Source: Nilaparvata lugens
Taxonomy: Eukaryota; Arthropoda; Insecta; Hemiptera; Delphacidae
Reading direction: 5' to 3'
Assembly (NCBI RefSeq): GCF_014356525.2
Contig: NC_052518.1
Span: forward strand, 33,874,017 to 33,938,016
Length of the DNA: 64,000 nt
A program made the translations under genes and the position numbers. The notes under the pieces are model-generated. The model saw only the letters and a list, made by a program, of their open reading frames with translations, searched no databases and had not been told where the DNA came from. Numbering within the stretch: the stretch's first letter is position 1; each line of letters starts with the position of its first letter. Positions 36,901 through 45,900 of the stretch are shown piece by piece.

Positions 36901-39900
36901 CCCCCTTTGACAAAATCAAACGCCTTTGAGAGGTCTGCCACCAACCCACATGCCATAGCTCCACCATCCACTGAATGAGAACTTCATCCATGAATGAGAA
37001 GAAAGCGTCTCCTATTGGAATACGTGGCCTAAATCCAAACTGTTTGGGATACAATAAACGCAACTGGCTCAAATACTTTCTCAACCTTTGAAGAATGACA
37101 TATTCTATTCAATTGTTCGAGTTATTGAAACAATCATAGGATTTTTTGTTCTTCAGTTTTTTATTATCTATTCAAGCTCTCTGACACTTGACGGATCGTA
37201 ATGATTGAGATGTTTGTTATTTTCCTCACTGGGCCTAATCGAGAAGGACTGAGAAAAATAATATTAGAACCATAAATGGCATGATAAATACATGCCATTC
37301 CACAATTAATCTACTAGTTTCATAAATTTATTCATTTAAGTAATACATTATTTCAAAATTTCCCGTTTCGTTGCGCCATCATCAAGAGAAACTTCACATT
37401 CTAGTAATGGTATTAGTAATGCTAATAAATAAAATGTCTTTTAAATCTTTGTTCTGTGAACTTTGTCTCATTCTCTCGAGTAAAACATGACTGTAGTTTT
37501 GATGAAGAGATGAGGATCTGAATGTTTCCTCTTCACATTTCTTGAAAAACAATGATGGAATTGTTTGGTCTATTGTAGTCCCAACTGTGAACTGAATTGA
37601 GAAATAAAGTAGATCATAATTAAATTATTTCAGAAAAATACTAATCTATAAATTTCAGCTGCAGTTGTCATTCGGATTAATTAGAAGAGAATTTCGATTT
37701 AATAAATAAAATTGTCTCTCACTCCACATTATAGGCTATTTACATCTTGGAAAAGTAATTTTTCTAAATTTAAATGTTCTTACTTTTCAGATAATACGTA
37801 CTTTGATTCATTGATCTATAATGGAAATCAATAATTATTGGTTTCTATTATTTAATTAGAATTTAGTATAATGAATAATCTAGTAAGTAATAATAGATAA
37901 TAAGAATTAGAATTTTAGAATAATCGTTTGATTTTTGCAGGACTTTTATGAATCCATAAAATGTTTTCTTCTGCATACGGATTTATATCCGATGGAAGGT
38001 AAAATTTCCATATAGTAATAATTTGATCAATTCTACAGAACTAAAAACATTTGGTTCTGCTTCAACTTGAGAAACTCACAAGAACTTATTAATCTTCTTC
38101 AGAATTTCCATATAGTAAAATTCCTTCATTCTGGAATATAGGAAATAATTCCTTTTGAATTAGAATAATTTATCATATCATCGAGAGTTGATAGACTATT
38201 TTCTCGACAGCTCTATTATTCACAGACTATGTGAAGTTGATTTTGAACTTGTTTTTCGAACTAAGCAATGGTGGTTGGTTTATTAATATTTATTCTGATT
38301 CTGCATTAAGATTTTATATTATAATAAGACAGGTTTTCAATTTTGCATTTCCCTCTCAAATAATGGAGATATAGATATTATTATAAATTATTCTTAAATA
38401 TTCCATTTGTAGGTATATTTTATACTTTTTCCCCTTAAAGTACATCGAATTCCTCTGAAATTTTCAGAACCAACTCCACTTACCCCGTTTCTGAGAATGT
38501 AATAATCGAGATTTCTTCCGGGTTCCAACCATACACCTTTCTTCACATCTTCATCAGCAAGGAACAGACCGTAGTCTTTGGCTGTGAAAACATATAAATG
38601 TAATTTGAGTCAGGTAGACTTCTCATGTTATTTTACATTATAAAAAACCATCATTAAACATCGATGAGTTGATCAATTTATTGATAGCCTACAATACAAA
38701 GTTTGTGAAATCCATCTTATTATTCTCATTCAAAAACTAAAATCAAATTTCAATGAATTTAAAAAATTTGGATGTTAGAATAATATTAATTGAATTTATA
38801 TCATTGACTATTCATCAATTAGAACCACCAGAACAAAACCAACTAAGCTTCATCATCCTATTCTTTTATTACAAAACATACATAACTTTTTAGGGGGATG
38901 TTTCACAGAGACAAGTTCTCACAGAGACAAGTAGTGTTTTTGAACGATATTAGTGTCACAGAGACAAGTTTCACAGGGGCAAGTATTTCTATAAATGGCA
39001 GTCTCACAGGAACAAGTTCCCACAGAGACAAGCAGTTTCATAGAGACAAGGTCTCTGTCCAAAGTAGTAGCGCTATAAATGGCAGTCTCACATAAGCAAG
39101 TTCTCACTGAAACAAGGTGTTTCACAGAAGCAAGGTCAGTGTCATAGAGACAAGGTAGCGAATGTAGGAAGAAGTTAGGCATGTTGCCTACATCTGAACT
39201 TGAAGGCACTCCATTATTTGTTCTAGTAAATTGAATGTCTGCTGTTTTTTAATCATGCAGGTATATGATTATGATTGAAGGTTTATCATATAAGATAGGG
39301 ATGGGTTGGTAACCTATTAGAATCAGATAGAAGATAGATAGAATTATGAAGATAACTTAAATAAAAAAATTGAGTTCTATGTAAATGTAATATATTTCTA
39401 CCAAACTGACAGACAGACAGACAAAAGATATTTATTTCAAAAAAATGCACTTTACATACAAAGTAATAATCTTATGTACTCATTATTAATATAAAACAAC
39501 AACAAAGAATAAAAATGAATATTCTCGTTACCAAATTGCAAAGGATGTTCAGTGAGGTCTACTGTTATCTGGACTACTGGAGTATTTTAACTCCTAATGT
39601 CAGATTGAGTAAGATAGTGCCAAGATATCTAATAAGTATATATTAAACCTTCAACCCGAAAGAATAATCAATATGAATATGAAATGGAATATAAAAAAGC
39701 CAAATAGCCTACCACTGACCTATTCATCACCGCTTCTTAAAAACCACATGGCCAAAATGGTTTTTCATTATAATTCCTTCTTTCGTAATAAATTGTTCAT
39801 GCTTTTGTACTCCTGAGCGAAGCTCGGTCCCCGATATTATGAGCTAATCATCTCTTCTTTTTCCAAGCTGCGGTCTCGAATTGTAAATTCAAATTAATAT

Positions 39901-42900
39901 AATATTAACTTCAGACAGTCACAGAGTAAAGCTGCGTTAACACGTCAATAGATTCTATAGATTCTATTAGATTGAACATAACTTATCATACACATGATGA
40001 ACATATGTGTTTTTCAAGTGCCGTTCAATCTATAATAATCTGTGAGGATTAAGTTATTAACATTTTGTTAATAACTTTGGTGTAAACGCAGCTTTAGATG
40101 CCAAGATTTATCATGGCGTTCCGAGTTACGGATGATAATGTCAATGAAAAACTTCATTTTCCTCATGAAATCTTTCCCATAAAAATTTTAACAGATTGTT
40201 GTTCGACAAGCGTCTCTACATGTTACAAAATGAAAATTCCAGTGAAAAACAAAAAGTGCCACTTGATAATTCCCAAATCATCTTTTTAATCGTAGCTCTG
40301 ATTCAACTGAGCAATAACTTTCTGAACTTACTGAGTTAATATTTAAAATTATCATAAGCGCAATGGGACTTGGGATTCCATCAATTCAGGATAAGTATTA
40401 TATCGGTATTCATTTTTACAGGATTGAAGTAGTGCAACATTTAGATTAGCACACCAATCGATTTTATTTGTAACGAAGTGAGTTCATTACTTTCATATCA
40501 AAGTTCTACTTTTTCCATTATGATATAGTATATTGACGACTACTGCAAAACAATGTCTGGTAGCCCTGGTAATGTAATGTAATGTAATTAAATGTGATCG
40601 TATGGTTGATTGGAAGTCTCCAACCAGCCTGATCAGATTTCTTAGTGGGGCCATTGGCAAACATTTTAAAAAAGACCTGATATTATAACAATGACTTTAT
40701 TCCTAGTAGATAGCATTTCTAGTAGATGGCTGAATATTCTCGTTACCACATTGCAAAGGATGCTCAGTGAGGTCTACTGTTATCTGGACTACTAGAGTAT
40801 TGTAACTCCTAATGTCAGGTTGAGTAAGAGCTTGAAATTTATCCCTATTTAGTGTACTCCATGTTCAATAATCTGCCCCTATCTTATATTAGAAGAAACT
40901 GGCCTCTGAATAAATTAAAAAACGCACTAAATCTAATTCTGAATGAAAATGCTTATTATTCCGTAAATTAATTTTCAAATTGTTGAAAATGTGATATTCA
41001 GTGCTGGAGTTTATAAATAGTTTTTTTCAATGTATGACTTAATTTATTCAATTGTACTGAGTAATGATAATTATGACTTGATAAGACTGATTTGATGAAT
41101 GACTACACTATTCATAAGATTACTACGAAGATGTTATGAATATTGAATTGCTCATTTATTGTATAACAGACTATAAGCTGAATTCTTTAGACAAGGCCTA
41201 ATCGCCGCGTTTCGCTGTAAATGCGGAACATAAAAATATTTAAACATAAAGTGAAATGCAAAACCGTTGACTTGAATCTTAGACCTCACTTCGCTCGGTC
41301 AATGAAACTTTGGATATCTGAGTTCTTTTTAAAGTCCTATGCTATTCTACTTGTTCTACTGAGGTACATTTTGATTTTTTTTTCATAGTACATGGCAGTT
41401 TGAAATTAACTGTTCTATTGATTTATTCTAATCTTGTCTACAGAATTGTGAAACTGTGGCATATGAGGAGTACTGTATGTCTAATTTTTTGTTATCCACG
41501 TCTGCATCTATTTTCAGTTTGAAGAACTGGATATCAATCTTGATTATTCAAATGTTTTATTGTTCAACATACACACACATTATTTACATTCATATAAAAA
41601 CAAAATGATACACAATTTCTTTAAACCAATAAAGCCCAAGGTGAAAACCAGTGAGGGGAGAAAAATCTAAATTTTCACATGAAAACATCACTCGAGAATA
41701 TGTCACCCGGCCTCACAACAGAGAGTCCTAGAGTCCTTGACTTAGAATAGATACGTTGACGCACAATTTGAAGAGTAACATACCTGTTAAATTTCATTGA
41801 AATCTATTGTCGCGTTTCGCCGTATATGCGGAACATAAAAATATTAAAAATATTTAGACATAAAGAGAAATGCAAAACCGCCGACTTGAATCTTATACCT
41901 TGTCTAGTCTTGACTTAATCTCATAGTTGTACAGTCAGTGCCAGTGAGATTTTCTGCGAACACTTCATTGTTACCATAATATTTAGATGATGGTATTCCT
42001 AGATGAAATGGATCGGCGTGAATACGCCGAATGGATCGACTCGTATCATTTGAGGATAATGATAATGATGATGGAACACTAATCTGTTAAAAGGAATAGT
42101 CTCCATTATGTTCTTAGGGATTTGCTTGTTATCATGTTTCTATAAAGTCGTCATATTATCAATTCGAAGATCAGCCTTCAAAAATTTAGGTCAACTTATA
42201 CATTTCAACTCACGTTGCTACACGTTTCAACTTAGCAAAACGACATAGGGAATTAGTATTATTATTCTCTAGAGCCCTGGAAATATCCCTGTTATTGTTC
42301 TTGGTACCTTATACAAAAAGGACTCCATAATACAAAAACAAAACAGTCGTTGCAGGACAAAGCTAGAGAAAGAAGAAGAAGAAGAAGACGACAGAAGGAG
42401 AAGAAGAACAAGCGAGAAGAAGAAGATAAAAGAAAAAGGAGACAAAAGAAGAAGAAGAAGGAAGAAGAGGAAGAAGATGAGAAATAATACGAAGGAAAAA
42501 TATAGATAGGAGAAGATTATAACCGTTGAGTACACTATTTTATCTATAACCACTCTTTTCTTGAATTGAAAATTTATAAATTACTGGTGGTACTCCCATA
42601 CAGTAGCAGTCAGGGGTGTGTATTCAAATACCGTTGGATAACATCTTTTTCGCCACACTTGGATGTAATGAGCTGGTTTACGTGCGTCATATGGAGGCCG
42701 AAAGTGATTGTTTTCCGACCAGGCCGGTAAAACTTTACAGCCCTAGGGCTGTAAAATGACCTTGAATAACAGCTGATCGTGTCCGATCTCACAAAAATCA
42801 TGGAGAGATAATCTCATAATGACTGTAATAATCTATATAATTAAGTATCGTGAATCGCGGTATTATGTCTATAATAATATATTTTATAAATTACTGTTTC

Positions 42901-45900
42901 ATAATTTAATATTTATTATTGTGTTTTTGATATCAAACAATAGAATACGATGATATATCCATAGCCTCAACAATATAATGTTGGCTACATTGTCCATTGT
43001 CAGAAAGGTACGTATCGCAAGTCTTTAAAAGTGAAGAATCGAATTTGAAATCAAAGTACAATAATTGTATCGATATTAAAAGTGAGGTAGAGTAATAATT
43101 GTTTCTTTTTTATTATCGAATTCCACTTCTTAATGCAATACAATCAACAATAATAATAGGAAAATACAGCAGAGATCTAAAGTTTAAGGTAAGCCTACTG
43201 GTGAAACTCAGCCTTGACTAAAAAATTCCTAGTAATTTTTCCGTAATTCATTATTAAAACTTTTAGATAATTTTTCTTCAATATCAAACCATATAGAGAA
43301 AACATTAGGCCCACTCAAGATTGAATCTTCGAATGTTTTCTCTATGATTTAACTATTTTCAGAGCAATATTTTGTTGTGAAAATGCCGGCAAACCGGCTT
43401 AAAGTTTGCCGCTATAGGCTACACTATATTATAGTAGCCTACATACGTTACCTGACTTACAGGCCAGTTCGATCAAAAGGAGCAATGGCCGAGAGTGTAA
43501 AGGCGTGTACTCAAAAGCTCTAAGCTCAGTGAATTACAAACATGATCTAGGTTCGAACCTCGGTCAGTGACATTTTTTTTGTCGATGAATTTCGACTTTT
43601 ATTAGCTATTTCTTATATTAGTTACCGTAATTTAAATTTCAATCAATTTTTTAGATATATTTTGAGACAAAACTGTGAAATATGCAATTATATTAATTTT
43701 TTAATCACATTATTTCACAATAGTAATGAAAATTCTATTCATCCATCTATCCATGAGATATTGCACCAGGCGCAAAGCGCGAGCTATAAAAATTCAAACA
43801 ATTATTCGAAATATTAATAGTATAAAAATATTGTCACTATTGTAAATCATTAATTAGTAATATTGAAATTAATTGACAGTGAAAGTTGTCATAACCAAGA
43901 TTCAAACTATCAAAATAGGCTGTTTGAATTTTATTTATTTTTTAATTTCTCATATATTGGGAAGTTTTTTTTTGGTGTGGCGAAAAATAGCGTTCGCACC
44001 ATGGGCAAAAATGTATTTCTGGCTCTCAATCTTTTCTAGTCCTCGGCCTACGGCCTCGGACTTAAAAACCGATTTCGAGCCGGAAATATCTCATTTTCGG
44101 CCCTAGGTGCGAAATATACTATTCCTACAGTTACGTTGGAAAGTGGCCATTGCTGCACTGATTACAGAACGCAAAGAATCACTTTTCCGCTCTAGTGCGG
44201 GACAAATTTTTCTGCACTCCAGATTTGCAACATGGCAACGCAAAATACTTAGTAGGTTATATGGAGCAACAGTGCAGCAAAATCAAAATGAAGTTGGTAA
44301 CAGTGACTGGGCTGCTATAGTGAGCAGAGGTGCAACGAAGCACAACGCGCTAATTATTACTATTATATATTATATTATAACGAGGACAGCAACAGCACAG
44401 TGCCACCACAGCACACACCACACAGCCGCCTCGCCATTCAAACACTACTAAGTTATTTGATGGATTTCAGGCAATTTTACCCATAATTACCCACTTTTCA
44501 TATTCAATGGTAACTGTAGGAAAAACTTAATGTGAAATACGTGCGCAAAGTTCCTCTGCTGCACTCAAGAAACCATTCCGCCCTCGCCTACGGCTCGGGC
44601 GTAAACGTTTCTTTCGGTGCAGCAAACTGTCACTTTGCGCACTAGTTGCACAAATAACTATTCCAATATTGTTCCATCCATCTAGAAGTATATAATCTTT
44701 TCTTTCTTACATCGATATCACTTATGTATAAGTTACTGCAGTATCAAAATTTGGCCAACAATTGAAAGTCACATTTAAATAGCTATTTTGGTGTTTGGTA
44801 GGAATAATACATTTACATGGAAATCAATTTATTCATTAAAGGCAATCTACATAATTCTAATAGGTTCTGATAACCCTTAATGATAAAATAGGTGTTCAAT
44901 GAATAAATGAAGCCTAACAACTTGAAATATATTTCAAATCATTTAAGAATAAATTGATTCTACCTCGGTGCTAGTCAGCTTTACATTTGTACATGCATCA
45001 TTGTATTCAATTATTAAATATTTGATGATTTTTGTAAAACGACATTTTAATCCTGGACTAGTAGTTCTATGAACAGTAGACCTCGCGCAGTTATAAAACA
45101 CAGCCTCGTCTCATACTGTTCATAAGAGTAAATCCTGTTTGTATGCTGTGTCGGCAAGATGTCGGTGTGAAAACGGCTAATGGCTGTTGGGGTTAGTGTA
45201 TCAAAAATATGCTAACATCAAAAGCTAATCTCCTTCAACACACTGGCAACAGGTCAGCCCGAGTTGAAAGCAGATAAAGGTCGAGAGAAAATACTATGTT
45301 TTCTTTCCGTTATTGATTGCATGCGTCATTGCATGCAATGAATAGTCAACACGACAGCTGATTTTTTACTAAGTTACATTGATATATTAATTGCATGCGT
45401 TATTGCATGCAATTAAAAATCCACTCAACAGCTGAATTATTATGGATGATTCTATTCTGATTTTTACTGTAATATTGGCGTTCGAAGGAGACTTTACCCA
45501 TTGTATTAACCTTAAAATGCAAAATTTCCAAAAAAAAACCTTGTATATACGTCGAGGCACAATTTAAAAAGAAATATACCTGTCAAATTTCATGGTAATC
45601 TATTGCTGCGTTTCGCCGTAATTGCGGAACATATAAACATAAAGAGAAATGCAAAACCGTCGACTTGAATCTTAGAACTCACTTCGCTCGGTCAACAAAT
45701 TTAAATTATAAGAAACCACAAATATCCTGGATGAAAAGGGGAATCAATTGCTATGTAGATTTGAATCTAAATGTCTAGGATACACTAAACAGTCCACTAA
45801 ATTCATCATTTTTTCTCCACAGGAGAAACGTTTAAAGCTGGCATCAAAATAATGATGTCACCACATTATTTACATATGTAAATTATATATTTATATATGT

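Noticed and set aside
38898..39209. Open frames on both strands through the ACAGAGACAAG array
   Set aside because: Repetitive translation of a 12-mer array. The second copy does not keep the same frame. No sign of a gene.
42269..42553. Hydrophobic 94-residue minus-strand frame
   Set aside because: Translation of a purine-rich low-complexity tract.
43479..43571. Functional tRNA gene
   Set aside because: The acceptor stem does not pair and the T stem is poor, so it is reported only as tRNA-like.
44107..44451. 114-residue plus-strand open frame
   Set aside because: Lies wholly inside a dispersed repeat. The other copy (22953) does not keep it open. No family resemblance.
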